64,000 nt of DNA from Pseudothauera lacus (GCF_003034845.1 NZ_PZKC01000005.1:243163-307162); one strand, 5' to 3'; shown: positions 45,157-55,647, numbered from the stretch's first letter. Program-made: numbers and translations. The notes: generated by a model from the sequence alone, not told the origin.

Positions 45157-48137
45157 ATGAAGTCCGGGCGGCTGCGCTGCCACTGCGCCAGCCAGTCGCC
45201 CACGTACGCGGCCGCCATCGGCCGCGCGATGCCGTAGCCCTGCCCGCAGTCGCAGCCGATGTCGAGCAGGCGGCGGGCGTGCTCGGCGGTTTCCACGCCC
45301 TCGGCGAGTGGCTGGCGGCCGAAGGTGCGCGCCAGGCCGAGGATGCTGTCGATGATGGCGACGTGCTCGGCATCGTCGAGCATGTCGCGCACGAAGCTCT
45401 GGTCGATCTTGATGGTGTCGGCGTCGAGGCGCTTCAGATAGGTCAGCGAGGAATAGCCGGTGCCGAAGTCGTCGAGCGCGAAGCTGACCCCCAGCGTGCG
45501 GCAGCGCGCGATCAGCTCGCAGACGTGCCTGATGTCTTCAAGGGCGCCGGTTTCGAGGATCTCCAGCTGCAACTGCGCGGCGTCGACCTGCGGGTGGGTG
45601 GCGAGCAGCTTCTGCAGGCGGTTGAAGAAGTCGGGGTCCTGCAACTGGGCGCTGCCGATGTTGACGCTCACCGTGGTGTGCAGGCCCGCGGCGCGCCAGC
45701 CGGCAAGCTGGGTCAGCGCGGCATCGAGCACCCAGTCGCCGACCGCGATCGACAGCGGATGGGCCTCGATCTGCGGGATGAACAGGGCCGGGGCGAGCAG
45801 CCCGCGTTCGGGGTGCTGCCAGCGGATCAGCGCCTCGAAGCCGAGCACGGTGCCACTGCGCATGTTCACCTTGGGCTGGAAGTGCAGCACGAACTCGCGC
45901 CGGGCCAGCGCGCCACGGATCTCCTCGATGCTGGCGAGCTGGCCGCGCAGGCTCTGGTCGTGCTCGGGGTCGAAGAGGTGGAAGCGGTTCTTGCCCTCCA
46001 GTTTGGCGCGGTACATGGCCTGGTCGGCCTGGCGCAGCAGTTGTTCGGCGTCCACGGCGCTGTCCTGCGGATAGAGGCTGACGCCGATGCTGCCCGACAG
46101 CGTCACCGCCAGATCGCCGAGGGTCACCGGCGCGGCGAGGGCGTCGAGCAGGCTGTGCACGGGCGCCCGGCAGTCGCTGGCGCAGGCGAGGCCGTCGAGC
46201 ACCACGGCGAACTCGTCGCCACCGATGCGCGCGAGTTCGGCGCGCTCGCCGAGACGCTGGCGGAGGCGCGTGGTGACCACCTTCAGCAGTTGGTCACCGG
46301 CGCTGCGCCCGTGGCGGGCATTGATCGCCGCGAAACCGTCAAGGTCGACATAGGCCAGGGCCAGCATCGAACGCTGGTCGCGCGCAGTGGCCATCTGCGC
46401 CTCCAGGCGTTCGGTGAGCAGGCTGCGGTTGGGCAGGCCGGTGAGCGGGTCGTGGCCGGCGACGAAGGCGAGCTGCTGCTGATGGGTCTTGTGCTCGTTG
46501 ATGTCGAGCAGGATGCCGGCGACGCGCACGGCGCGGCCGTTGGCGTCGCGCTCGCTGACGCGGCCCTGCTCGCGCACCCAGATCCACCCCATGCCCTCGC
46601 GGTGCATGCGCAGCTCGCATTCGTAACGCGCCTGCTCGCCGCGGCAATGGGCGGCAAGCAGTGCCGCGCTGCGTGCGCGGTCGTCGGGGTGAAGCAGGGC
46701 TTCGCGGACGTTTGCCGACAGTGTGGCAGCGTCCGCCGGGCGTCCGAGGATGGTCTGCCAGTGGCTGTCCACCTGCAGCGTGGCGGTGTCGAGCTGCCAT
46801 TGCCAGGTGCCGGCCTGGACGGCATCGAGGACGTTGCGCAGCGCCGCCTCGCTGGCGCGGTAAGCGGTGATGTCATAGCCGATGGCGACGTACTGGCCGA
46901 GTTCGCCGTCGGCCGTGTCGCTGCGCAGGATGGTGAGGAAGACGGTGCACGGGTCGGCGTCGCGGCGGCGGTAGCGCACCTCGCCCTCCCAGCGCCCGCG
47001 GTGTTGCAAGGCGCTGGCGATGTCGGCATGACGTTCTGCCGGCCAGTCGTCGGCGAACAGGGTGCCGGCGTCGCAGCCGATACAGGCGCTGGCCGGGTAG
47101 CCGGTCAGTGCGCTGAATGCCGGGTTGACGGCAATGACGCGGTTGCCGGCATCGGCGATGAACAGCATCTCGTGGCCGAAGCGCACGATGTGGCTGGCCA
47201 GCTCGCTCTCGGTGACGTCCTGGCGGGTGCCGATGAGCCGGGTGGCGAGGCCGTCGGCGCAGCGCTCGATGACCTTGCCGCGCAGGCGCATCCAGCGCGT
47301 CGCCCCGTTCTCGCCAAGGAGGCGGTACTGGCAGCTGAAGGTATCGGAGGGGGCGCTGAGGGCCTCGGCGAGCGCTGTGCGCACACGCGCCAGATCGTCC
47401 GGATGAAGGCGTCCGCCGGGCTCGTCGAGGTGCTGGAGGAGGTCGGCATGCGCGCTGGCGGGGGCGGCGTTCCATTCCCACAAGCCTTCGCCGCTGCCTT
47501 CGAGAAGGAACTTCCAGCGCGCCTCGCTGAGGCTGAGTGCGGCTTCGGCGCGCAGGCGGGCGTGCTTCTCGCGCATCAGGTCGAGCGCCTGCGAGGACAG
47601 GCGCTCGTACATCGACAGCACGGTGTGGATGAGCAGCGCGGTGGCGCCGCTCATCTCCTCGTCGGCGCGACGGTGCGCTGCGGCCACCGAGCAGCCCTCA
47701 CCGCAGGCGATCACCGCCTTGGCCATGCGCTTGTCGTTGTCGAGGATGTGATAGGCCAGCCACTGGGTGAGGAAGGAGAACAGTTCCTCGAGGATGGTGG
47801 TGAAGGGCTGGTCGCCGCACTGCAGCTCGCGGATGCGGGCGAAGAAGGCTTCGTGGGTATGGACGTGCTCACGGTAGCGTGCATCGTCGGCGAAGGCTTC
47901 GGCCCAGATCGCCTCTTCGCTGCGGAAGTGATAGTCGGCGTAGTCAGCCAGCTCGCCGAGGATGGCGCCGATCTCTTCGGCGCTGGCGCCGCGGATGTGC
48001 TGCTCGGCAAGGCGGTTGAGCAGTTCGACGAGCTTGCGGTGCTGGGCGTCGATGAGGGCGATGCCGGTTTCGAGGTTGCTGCTCCAGGGGAAGATCTCGA
48101 AAACGTTGGTGTCATTCACGGTGCTGGTGTGGGGCAT
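45147..48137 (-). CDS. Hemerythrin-PAS-GGDEF-EAL cyclic di-GMP signalling protein
   Basis: A 996-residue cytoplasmic protein. An N-terminal bacteriohemerythrin domain (about 12-145) has all seven diiron ligands: H33, H70, E74, H91, H95, H130, D135. Three PAS/PAC modules follow (about 200-570), then GGDEF (RIGGDEFAVVLDG) and EAL domains (FEALIRW, LEILETG, DDFGTGYSSL, KIDQSFVRD, AEGVET). Both active sites look intact, but the RxxD inhibitory site before GGDEF is missing. The hemerythrin should sense oxygen or redox state. Start uncertain: ATG 48137 is used; ATG 48194 adds 19 residues; neither has a good ribosome-binding site. Confidence 0.92.
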
Positions 48138-48242
48138 GGAGGGCGGCAGGCAACGGTAGGCATCCCCGCGCCGGGCGCAGGAAGGAGGCATCATTGTCGT
48201 GGATCACCCCGCCGCCGGAAAGGACTTTCTCCGCGCTGCCGC

Positions 48243-49526
48243 TCACTTTCCTGCGCTGGCTTGCGGGGGGGCGAAGCGCAGCTCGATCACCGTGCCGGCC
48301 GGGCCGCTGGCGCGGATGTCGAGCGCCCATTGCAGGCGCTCGCAGATCAGGCGGACGATGAACAGCCCGAGACCGTCCTCGGGGACCGTCGTGCCGCCGG
48401 GGTCTCCCTGCAGACGGGCGCTGGCGGTGGCGGGCAGGCCGTCGCCATGGTCGCTGATGCGCAGGCGGTCGTGATCGATGTCGATGTCTACCGTGCCGCG
48501 GGTATGGCGCAGGGCGTTGTGGACGAGATTGCGCAGCAGCATGCGCACCAGCGCAGGATCTGCATGCACGGGCGGTGGCGCACGCCGTACCGTGGAACGC
48601 AGGCGGGCGGCGGCGTCGGTGCTGCGTCCGGCTACTTCGCGGAGCAGCGCGGCGACGCTGGCGGCGAGATCCAGCGGAGCCTCGGCGGCGGCCGGGTCGG
48701 CGCGCCGGGCCAGGCGCAGCAGGGCCTCGATGTCGGCGTGCATGTCGCTGGCGGCGCGGCGGATGCGCGCCACGGTGTCGCGGTCTGCGGCGCTCAGCGT
48801 GGCGCGCTGTTCGAGCACGTCGAGGGCGCCGGCAATCACCGCTACCGGTGTGCGCAGCTCGTGGCTGGCCATGCTGACCAGGGCCTTCTCGCGCCGTACG
48901 TAGGCATCGAGGGCGTCAAGGAGGCGGTTCAGGGTGGCGGCGATGTCGGCGAGTTCGGCGTCGCGGTAGTGGCCCTCGATCCGGGTCATGGCGCCGCCGG
49001 GGCGCAGGCGGGCGATATGGCGGGTAAGGTCGTGCAGGGGGGCGACGATGCGGCGGGTGCCGAGATGGGCGAGGAGGAAGCCGAAGGCGAGCATGCACAG
49101 CGCGAGCACGACCATGGCCAGCTGTATCTCGTCCTCGCGGTCCTCCAGCAAGGTGATGTCCTGGGCCAGATAGAGCACCCCCGGGGGCGTCGCGGTGCGT
49201 TCGATGGAGACCAGGAAAGTCTGCCGGCCGACCTCGACCTCTGCCGAAAACGGTATCGGTCGGTCGGCGAAGAGGGCCGGAAGAGGGGCACCGGCCTCTT
49301 CGTCCGGAACGTACAGGGCGCTCAGCAGCGCCGTCTGCCAGGACTGGGTGCGCGCCACGCCGATGCGCTCTTCGAGGTGGCGCCTTTCTGCAGCCAGTTC
49401 CTGGCGCAGGATGGTGTCCTCGACATCCTCATAGATGAACTCTACCGCGATCAGGGCGACCACCACGTTGATGACGCCGATGGTGAGGATGGTGCGGAAC
49501 AGCCGGCGGGCGAGGGATGACTTCAT
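48243..49526 (-). CDS. Sensor histidine kinase
   Basis: A 427-residue class I kinase. The first helix (about 10-32) and second helix (about 134-156) flank a periplasmic sensor of about 100 residues. HAMP spans about 155-210. HisKA contains H222 in MASHELRTPVAVIAG. The ATPase domain shows NLVHNALRHT (N box), DHGDGLP (G1) and GLGLFIV (G2). It probably phosphorylates the OmpR-type regulator encoded 1.1 kb upstream on the same strand (50664-51335), although two other genes separate them. It starts 9 bases after the small gene at 49536-49784. Confidence 0.93.
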   Translation of the reverse strand: MKSSLARRLFRTILTIGVINVVVALIAVEFIYEDVEDTILRQELAAERRHLEERIGVARTQSWQTALLSALYVPDEEAGAPLPALFADRPIPFSAEVEVGRQTFLVSIERTATPPGVLYLAQDITLLEDREDEIQLAMVVLALCMLAFGFLLAHLGTRRIVAPLHDLTRHIARLRPGGAMTRIEGHYRDAELADIAATLNRLLDALDAYVRREKALVSMASHELRTPVAVIAGALDVLEQRATLSAADRDTVARIRRAASDMHADIEALLRLARRADPAAAEAPLDLAASVAALLREVAGRSTDAAARLRSTVRRAPPPVHADPALVRMLLRNLVHNALRHTRGTVDIDIDHDRLRISDHGDGLPATASARLQGDPGGTTVPEDGLGLFIVRLICERLQWALDIRASGPAGTVIELRFAPPQASAGK

Positions 49527-49535
49527 TGCGCTCGA

Positions 49536-49784
49536 TCAGTCTGCGCCCATGGCGCGGCGGTGATTGTCGATGAGGACGATGGCCTTTGCCTGGCCGGCGT
49601 GCAGGCCGATCATAACGCGCTTGTCGTAGAGGCAGCCATGCTGCGGTCTCCCGCGCAAGCGCTGCAGCCAGCGGTACTCGCGCGCCGCGGTGGGTTGTCC
49701 GCGGGGGGGGGAGGCTGTAGTGAGGTGGTCGTACCTGGCTGAGAAGGGCAGCGCGACGGCTTCCCGCGAGGCATCTGCGGGCAC
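49536..49784 (-). CDS. Possible small protein of unknown function (82 aa)
   Basis: A short frame ending 9 bases before the histidine kinase. Its third codon positions are strongly GC-biased, like real genes here, and its C-terminal half looks folded (CLYDKRVMIGLHAGQAKAIVLIDNHRR). No signal peptide, membrane helix or known domain is seen. The position between a methyltransferase-like gene and the kinase suggests co-translation. It may be a genuine accessory protein of the kinase or a chance frame in a 355-base gap; I lean slightly to real. Confidence 0.5.
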   Translation of the reverse strand: MPADASREAVALPFSARYDHLTTASPPRGQPTAAREYRWLQRLRGRPQHGCLYDKRVMIGLHAGQAKAIVLIDNHRRAMGAD

Positions 49785-49882
49785 GGCGGACTCCTGCGCT
49801 GAAGGGGTCCGCGCAGCGTAGTCAGCAGGTGGTCAAGGAAAGGTCGTGCGCAGGTGAAGAATTCGTCAAGCCGTCAGCGCGT

Positions 49883-50569
49883 TCAGCGTCGGCGCAGCAC
49901 GTAGATGCGTTCCATGCCCCAGCGCGGCAGGATGTCGAAGTGCGTGAGAATGTCGAAACCCGCGGCATCGAAGGCCTCTGCCGCAGCACTGCGTGTGAGT
50001 ACGTCGCCGCGCGCGGTGCTTGCCTCGCCACGCAGCAGGCGGCGCAGATGGCGGCGCTGGCGCCGCCAGGCCTGCAGGTTGCCATCCACCCGCAGGGCAA
50101 GGATGACGCTGCTGCGGCTGACGCGGTGCAGTTCGCGCAGCACGGCATGACGCTCCACCGCACTGCCGATGCGCAGCAGGGCGCGCAGGCACAGTACGCA
50201 ATCGGCAGCGCCATCGGCCAGTGCGAGGTGGGTCGGGGTGGGCGCCGCCAGAGCGGTGATGCGCCCCCGCAGCACGCTGCCATGGTAGTGGATGGCGAGG
50301 TCGAGTTCGGCTTCCGTGGGGGCCGCGGCGAGGATGTGGCGAGTCGGCTGCTCGGCGAGGGTGTTCCAGAAGCGGCCGGCATGGCCGTGCAGGTCGAGTA
50401 CCTGCAGGGGTTCGCCGGCCAGCGCAAGGGCGCGGCGGAGAATTTCCTCGGTGCGCAGGTTCTCGATGCGGCGGCGCAGCCCTGCGCTGGCCTTCTTCAG
50501 TTCCACCGTACCCTCCCAGGGGTCGTATTCCGCCGTGAAGGGAAGCTGCGTGGTGAGCAGGTGCGTCAA
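49883..50569 (-). CDS. SAM-methyltransferase-like protein with altered motif I
   Basis: A 228-residue protein with the order of a class I Rossmann methyltransferase: LQVLDLHGHAGRFW at motif I, the acidic-loop region, ALADGAADCVLCLRALLRIG at motif IV/post, and LRELHRVSRSSVILALR. Motif I normally reads DxGxGxG; here it is DLHGHAG, with the first glycine replaced by His. SAM binding is therefore uncertain. The C-terminal FDAAGFDILTHFDILPRWGMERIYVLRR resembles methyltransferase family 11 proteins. The start lies 58 bases beyond a candidate response-regulator operator. Confidence 0.7.
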   Translation of the reverse strand: MTHLLTTQLPFTAEYDPWEGTVELKKASAGLRRRIENLRTEEILRRALALAGEPLQVLDLHGHAGRFWNTLAEQPTRHILAAAPTEAELDLAIHYHGSVLRGRITALAAPTPTHLALADGAADCVLCLRALLRIGSAVERHAVLRELHRVSRSSVILALRVDGNLQAWRRQRRHLRRLLRGEASTARGDVLTRSAAAEAFDAAGFDILTHFDILPRWGMERIYVLRRR

Positions 50570-50626
50570 GGCTGACTCCGTGCGATGGGGAAGTCCATGC
50601 AGGGTAGGCAGGGCGTGTTACGGCCG

Positions 50627-50667
50627 CTTCACTTCGCGGTGAAGAAAATGTGAAGGTCCCGCTTCAC
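50627..50667. promoter_or_regulatory. Candidate OmpR-family operator upstream of the methyltransferase-kinase genes
   Basis: GTGAAG occurs at 50639-50644 and 50650-50655, exactly 11 bases apart, the spacing bound head-to-tail by OmpR/PhoB-type regulators. Inverted copies CTTCAC flank them at 50627-50632 and 50662-50667. On the minus strand the inner pair overlaps a possible -35 (TTCACC), 17 bases from TAACAC. The region lies between the regulator stop and the next gene. Confidence 0.65.
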
Positions 50668-51335
50668 TCCGCAGCGAGGCGGTAGCCGATGCCGTGAACG
50701 GTATGCAGCAGTGGCGAGGCAAAGGGTTTGTCGAGTTGCTGGCGCAGGGCGTGGATGTGGCTGCGCAGGGCATCGCTGTCCGGCGGGTCGTCGCCCCACA
50801 CGGCTTCCTCGAGTACTTCGCGGCGCACCACCGCGGGACTCTTCTGCATCAGCACGGCGAGCAGCTTGAGGCCGATGGGGCCGGGATGCAGCGCGGTGCC
50901 GGCGCGGTTTACGGCAAGGGTGTCGAGGTCGTAGCGGAGATCGGCGACCTGCAGTGCGCGGCGCGCGCCGCCGCGGCTGCGCTTGAGTACGGCGTCGATG
51001 CGGGCGGCCAGTTCGGGCAGCGCGAACGGCTTGGTGAGATAGTCGTCGGCACCGCTGCGAAAACCCTGCAGGCGGTCTTCGAGGGCGTCGCGCGCGGTGA
51101 GCATGATTACCGGCACGTCGCGCTGCTCACCGCTGCGCAGCCGTTCGCAGAGGGTCAGGCCGTCGATGCCCGGCAGCATGAGGTCGAGGACGATGAGGTC
51201 GTAGTGCTGGGTGGCGGCCAGGTGCAGGCCGCTGAGTCCGTCGGCGGCGCAGTCCACCGTGTAGCCCTTGAGCGCCAGATAGTCGGCGAGGTTGGCGAGG
51301 ATGTCGCGGTTGTCTTCGATGACCAGCAGGCGCAT
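50664..51335 (-). CDS. OmpR/PhoB-family response regulator
   Basis: A 223-residue two-domain regulator. The receiver has the acidic residues near VIEDN, phosphoacceptor D51 (LIVLDLMLPGIDG) and K102 (YLTKPF). The winged-helix DNA-binding domain (about 125-223) ends ALRSHIHALRQQLDKPF...TVHGIGYRLAAE, close to QseB/PmrA-type proteins. It lies 10 bases after acyP in the same transcript. A direct-repeat operator with the right 11-bp spacing starts at its own 3' end. The presumed partner kinase is at 48243-49526. Confidence 0.94.
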   Translation of the reverse strand: MRLLVIEDNRDILANLADYLALKGYTVDCAADGLSGLHLAATQHYDLIVLDLMLPGIDGLTLCERLRSGEQRDVPVIMLTARDALEDRLQGFRSGADDYLTKPFALPELAARIDAVLKRSRGGARRALQVADLRYDLDTLAVNRAGTALHPGPIGLKLLAVLMQKSPAVVRREVLEEAVWGDDPPDSDALRSHIHALRQQLDKPFASPLLHTVHGIGYRLAAE

Positions 51336-51345
51336 GAAGGCCGTC

Positions 51346-51645
51346 TCAGGCGTCGGCGAGGATGTGGAAGCCGGGTTCTGGCGGGGCGTCTGCGGCGCTG
51401 ATCTCGATGCGCTCCACCTGCGCCTTGGGTGGCCCCTGGCGCGCCCAGTCGATGAAGTCGTCGATGGCGCCCGGTGCCCCCGCGACTACTGCCTCGACGC
51501 TGCCGTCGCGCAGGTTGCGCGTCCATCCGCTGAGACCGAGGCGCTCGGCCTCGGCCTTGGCGCTGGCGCGGTACCACACGCCCTGCACGCGTCCGACGAT
51601 CAGCAGACGCCGGCAGACGGGTTCGGGCGCTTGGCTGTCAGGCAT
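51346..51645 (-). CDS. acyP: Acylphosphatase
   Basis: A 99-residue enzyme that hydrolyses carboxyl-phosphate mixed anhydrides. The catalytic Arg is in VGRVQGVWYRASA (family usually GVGFR) and the catalytic Asn in GWTRNLRDGSVEAV. It overlaps the upstream SulP gene by 8 bases and sits 10 bases before the response regulator. Since aspartyl phosphate is an acyl phosphate, an effect on the adjacent regulator is conceivable but is pure inference. Confidence 0.93.
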   Translation of the reverse strand: MPDSQAPEPVCRRLLIVGRVQGVWYRASAKAEAERLGLSGWTRNLRDGSVEAVVAGAPGAIDDFIDWARQGPPKAQVERIEISAADAPPEPGFHILADA

Positions 51646-53326
51646 AGGAGATCTCCGGGTCGTGGCCCTTCAGTTGCTGGGCGCGGATCAGGGCTGCGGT
51701 GAGGTTGGTCACCACGTTGTGATCGCCAAGGGTATCAAGAAAGCCGGAGCGGAACACCAGTGAGCCGGGCTGCGAGTTGAGGTCGCAGAGGATCAGCTCG
51801 GCACCGCGCTTGCCGAGGTTGCGCTGCAGGGTCTGCAGGATGTCCAGTCCGGTGGTGTCGATGCTGATCACCTTGCCCATGTCGAGGATGACTACGTCCG
51901 GATGGCCGTGCTGCATCAGCAGCAGGTTCTCCAGTTTGTTGGCGGCGCCGAAGAACAGGCTGCCGTACATGCGGTAGGCGAGGATGCGCGGGGTGCCGTC
52001 GGCGCGGTTCAGCGCCTGTACGCCGTAGTGGTCCTCCAGTGGGATGCGCTCGATGCGGGTGAGGTCGGACATGCGGTAGATGAAGAACAGGCTGGCCAGC
52101 GCCAGGCCGATCTCCACCGCCAGGGTGAGGTCGAAGACCACGGTGATGAGGAAGGTGGCGAGCAGGATGGTGCGGTACTGCACCGAGTAGCGTGCCAGTT
52201 CGCGGGGGGCGAAGGCGTGCCATTCGCCCATGTTGATCGACACCACGACGACGATGGCCGACAGCGTGGCGAGCGGGATGTGGCTGGCCAGCGGGGCAAG
52301 CGCCAGCACTACGGCGAGCAGCACGCCGGCGTGGATCATGCCCGCCACCGGGGTGCGTCCGCCGGTGCGGATGTTGGTGGCGGTGCGGGCGATCGCGCCG
52401 GTGGCGGCAAAACCGCCAAAGAGCGGCGCGGCAATGTTGGCCACGCCCTGGGCCATGAGCTCCTGGTTGGGGTCGTGGCGGTCGTCGATCTGGCTGTCGG
52501 CGACGCGCGCCGAGAGCAGCGATTCGATGGCGCCGAGGAGTGCAATGGTGAGTGCCGGGGCGATCAGCTTGCCCAGGGTGCCGAGCGAGAGCTCCGGCAG
52601 GCCGAAAGCCGGCAGACTCTGCGGGATGCCGCCGAAGCGGCTGCCGATGGTATCTACCGGCATGTTGTATAGGGCGTTCGCCGTGGTGGCGATGATCAGC
52701 ACTGCCAGCGGGCCGGGCAGGCGGCGCATCCAGGCCACGCGTGCGGCCACCCTGTTCCAGCCCAGCAGCACCGCCAGCGAAGCCGTCGCCAGCAGCACGG
52801 TGGGCAGCTGGATGGTGTGCAGGTGGGCCGCCAGGGTCTGCATCTTGGCGAAGAACTCGCCGGGCAGCTGCTCGATCTGCAGGCCGAGGAAGTCCTTGAT
52901 CTGCGAGATGAAGATCACCACCGCGATGCCGTTGGTGAAGCCGATCACCACTGACAGCGGGATGAAGCGGATCATGTTGCCGAGCTTGAAGGCGCCCATG
53001 GCCAGCAGCATCACCCCGGACATCATCGTGGCGATGAGCAGGTTGGCCACCCCGTAGTCCATCACGATGGCGTAGATGATGGGGATGAAGGCGCCGGTGG
53101 GGCCGCCGATCTGCACCCGCGAGCCGCCCAGCGCGGACACCAGGAAGCCGGCAACGATGGCCGTCCAGATGCCCGCTGCGGGGCTCATGCCGGAGGCGAT
53201 GGCGAAGGCCATGGCCAGCGGCAGGGCAAGCACGCCGACGGTGATGCCGGCCGAGAGGTCGGCGGCGAAGCCTGCCCGGTTGTAGCCGGGCAGGGTGTCA
53301 AAGAGCTTGGGGCGGAAGGAAATCAT
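51638..53326 (-). CDS. SulP-family anion transporter with STAS domain
   Basis: A 562-residue inner-membrane permease of the SLC26/SulP family. About 10-14 helices span residues 15-420, with the signature GGSRVQIGGPTGAFIPIIYA near helix 3. A cytoplasmic STAS domain follows (about 440-550, VVILDMGKVISIDTTGLDIL). Substrates in the family are sulfate, bicarbonate or C4-dicarboxylates; the sequence does not decide. ATG 53326 has GGAGG four bases upstream; an in-frame ATG at 53362 is further up. It is first in the signalling cluster, 149 bases after metG. Confidence 0.92.
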   Translation of the reverse strand: MISFRPKLFDTLPGYNRAGFAADLSAGITVGVLALPLAMAFAIASGMSPAAGIWTAIVAGFLVSALGGSRVQIGGPTGAFIPIIYAIVMDYGVANLLIATMMSGVMLLAMGAFKLGNMIRFIPLSVVIGFTNGIAVVIFISQIKDFLGLQIEQLPGEFFAKMQTLAAHLHTIQLPTVLLATASLAVLLGWNRVAARVAWMRRLPGPLAVLIIATTANALYNMPVDTIGSRFGGIPQSLPAFGLPELSLGTLGKLIAPALTIALLGAIESLLSARVADSQIDDRHDPNQELMAQGVANIAAPLFGGFAATGAIARTATNIRTGGRTPVAGMIHAGVLLAVVLALAPLASHIPLATLSAIVVVVSINMGEWHAFAPRELARYSVQYRTILLATFLITVVFDLTLAVEIGLALASLFFIYRMSDLTRIERIPLEDHYGVQALNRADGTPRILAYRMYGSLFFGAANKLENLLLMQHGHPDVVILDMGKVISIDTTGLDILQTLQRNLGKRGAELILCDLNSQPGSLVFRSGFLDTLGDHNVVTNLTAALIRAQQLKGHDPEISYA

Positions 53327-53475
53327 GTGGCCTCCGGGGCGCTTCCTGATGCGGACGGGCAAAGGGCAAGGGCTGCGCGGCGAGGTGCCCGAAGCCGTTG
53401 CGCTGATGCGCGATCCAGCGTTTGGAAGGAGTCAGAGGCATGTGTACATGAAAGCGCAGTTGCCTGACGCGGGCC

Positions 53476-55647
53476 TTACTTGACCCTCATGCCGGGGGCG
53501 GCGCCGGTGTCCGGCGACAGGATGTACAGTCCGCCGCTCTTGCCGTCGGGGTCGGAGGCGGCCAGCACCATGCCTTCGCTGATGCCGAACTTCATCTTGC
53601 GCGGTGCGAGGTTGGCCACCATCACGGTGAGGCGGCCGACCAGCGCGGCGGGGTCGTAGGCCGACTTGATGCCGGCGAAGACCTGGCGCGGCTTCGGGTT
53701 GCCGGCCTCGTCGGTCTCGCCGATGTCGAGCTGCAGGCGGATCAGCTTGTCGGCGCCGTCGACGTGCTGGGCATCGACGATCTTCGCGATGCGCAGGTCG
53801 ACCTTGGTGAACTCGTCGATGGAGATGTGTGCCATCGCGGTCTCGGCGGTCTGTGCGGCGTGTTGCTGTTTTTCCGCATGGCGTTGTTGCGAGCTCGCGG
53901 CCTTGGCGCTTTCTGCCGGCTTGGTCGCGGCAGCAGCCGGGGTCGGGGCGAGGGATTCGCGGTTGGCCTCCAGCAGGGCGTCGATCTGCTTGCGCTCCAC
54001 CCGCGTCATCAGGTGCTGGTAGGTGTTGATGGGGTGGCCTTCGGGCAGCGGATGCCAGCCGGCATTCCAGTCCAGTTCGGGGATGGCGAGGAAGGCTTCG
54101 ACCTGCGCGGCAAGCGCCGGCAGCACCGGCTTGAGGTACAGGGTGAGGTCGCGGAACAGGGTCAGCGCGGTGCTGCACACGGTGTGCAGCTGCGCCTCCT
54201 GGCCCTCCTGCTTGGCCAGTTCCCAGGGCTTGTGGTCGTTTACATACTGGTTGGCCATGTCCGCGAGACGCATGATTTCGCGCAGCGCGCGGCCGTAGTC
54301 GCGTTCTTCGTAGGCACGGGCGATCAGCGCGGCCTCGAAGGCGGTCTCGAACTCCCTGGTGGCGCGCGGATCGCTGCGCCCCAGACGGCCGTCGAAGCGC
54401 TTGGCGATGAAGCCGGTGCAGCGGCTGGCGATGTTCACGTACTTGCCGACGAGGTCCGAGTTGACCTTGGCGATGAGGTCGTCGAGGTTGAGGTCGACGT
54501 CCTCCATGGTGCCGTTGGACTTGCTGGCGAAGTAGTAGCGCAGCCACTCGGGGTTGAGCTTCTGCTCGACGTAGGAGTGTGCGGTGATGAAGGTGCCGCG
54601 GCTCTTGCTCATCTTGGCACCGTCCACGGTCAGGAAACCGTTCACGCACAGCTGCGTGGGGGCGCGGTAGCCGGCAAAATGAAGCATCGCCGGCCAGAAC
54701 AGGGCGTGGAAGTAGAGGATGTCCTTGCCGATGAAGTGCACCATCTCGGTGCCGGCCGCCTCGCTGCGGGTGGCATCGGTGTAGTCCTCGATGCTGATGT
54801 CGCCGCGCTTCTCCGCGTGGTGGCGGAAGCTGGCGAGGTAGCCGATCGGCGCATCCAGCCAGACATAGAAGTACTTGCCCGGCGCGCCGGGAATCTCGAA
54901 GCCGAAGTAGGGCGCATCGCGCGAGATGTCCCAGTCGGAGAGCTTGTTCTCGCCTTCCTCGCCCAGCCACTCCTTCATCTTGTTGGCGGCCTCCAGCTGC
55001 AGGCGGCGTTGCCCGGCAGCGTTGCTGCCGCGCGTCCAGTCACGCAGGAAGGCCACCGCGCGCTCGTCGGAGAGGCGGAAGAAGTAGTGCTCGGAGGTGC
55101 GCAGCTCGGGCTTGGCGCCGGACACCGCGGAGTAGGGGTTCTTCAGTTCGGTGGGGGCGTAGGCCGCGCCGCAGGCTTCGCAGTTGTCACCGTACTGGTC
55201 GGCGGCGCCGCATTTCGGGCACTCGCCCTTGATGAAGCGGTCCGGCAGGAACATGTTCTTGACCGGATCGTAGTACTGCTCGATGGCGCGGGTGTCGATC
55301 AGCTCGGCGGCCTTCAGCTTGCCGTAGATGTCTTCGGCGTAGGCGCGGTTCTCCGGGCTGTGGGTGGAATGGTAGTGGTCGAAGGCCACGCCGAAGGCGG
55401 TGAAGTCGCGCAGGTGTTCGCCATGCACGCGGGCGATGAGCTGCTCGGGGCTGATGCCTTCCTTCTCGGCGCGCAGCATCACCGGCGTGCCGTGGGTGTC
55501 GTCGGCGCACACGTAGTGCACCGTGTGCCCGCGCATGCGCTGGTAGCGTACCCAGATGTCGGCCTGGATGTAGCCCACCAGGTGGCCGAGGTGGATGTCG
55601 CCGTTGGCGTAGGGCAGGGCGTTGGTGACTAGGATCTGGCGGGCCAT
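53476..55647 (-). CDS. metG: Methionyl-tRNA synthetase
   Basis: A 723-residue class Ia synthetase (long, dimeric form). It shows the HIGH-type motif HLGH within [18 protein letters not shown], a four-cysteine zinc knuckle (CPKC...CEAC, about 145-165) and [10 protein letters not shown]. An Ala-rich linker (about 560-610) leads to the C-terminal tRNA-binding dimerisation domain ([26 protein letters not shown] begins it). The start ATG 55647 gives [16 protein letters not shown], the standard MetG start. The upstream leader is occupied by a 21-bp tandem-repeat array. Confidence 0.97.
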   Translation of the reverse strand: MARQILVTNALPYANGDIHLGHLVGYIQADIWVRYQRMRGHTVHYVCADDTHGTPVMLRAEKEGISPEQLIARVHGEHLRDFTAFGVAFDHYHSTHSPENRAYAEDIYGKLKAAELIDTRAIEQYYDPVKNMFLPDRFIKGECPKCGAADQYGDNCEACGAAYAPTELKNPYSAVSGAKPELRTSEHYFFRLSDERAVAFLRDWTRGSNAAGQRRLQLEAANKMKEWLGEEGENKLSDWDISRDAPYFGFEIPGAPGKYFYVWLDAPIGYLASFRHHAEKRGDISIEDYTDATRSEAAGTEMVHFIGKDILYFHALFWPAMLHFAGYRAPTQLCVNGFLTVDGAKMSKSRGTFITAHSYVEQKLNPEWLRYYFASKSNGTMEDVDLNLDDLIAKVNSDLVGKYVNIASRCTGFIAKRFDGRLGRSDPRATREFETAFEAALIARAYEERDYGRALREIMRLADMANQYVNDHKPWELAKQEGQEAQLHTVCSTALTLFRDLTLYLKPVLPALAAQVEAFLAIPELDWNAGWHPLPEGHPINTYQHLMTRVERKQIDALLEANRESLAPTPAAAATKPAESAKAASSQQRHAEKQQHAAQTAETAMAHISIDEFTKVDLRIAKIVDAQHVDGADKLIRLQLDIGETDEAGNPKPRQVFAGIKSAYDPAALVGRLTVMVANLAPRKMKFGISEGMVLAASDPDGKSGGLYILSPDTGAAPGMRVK

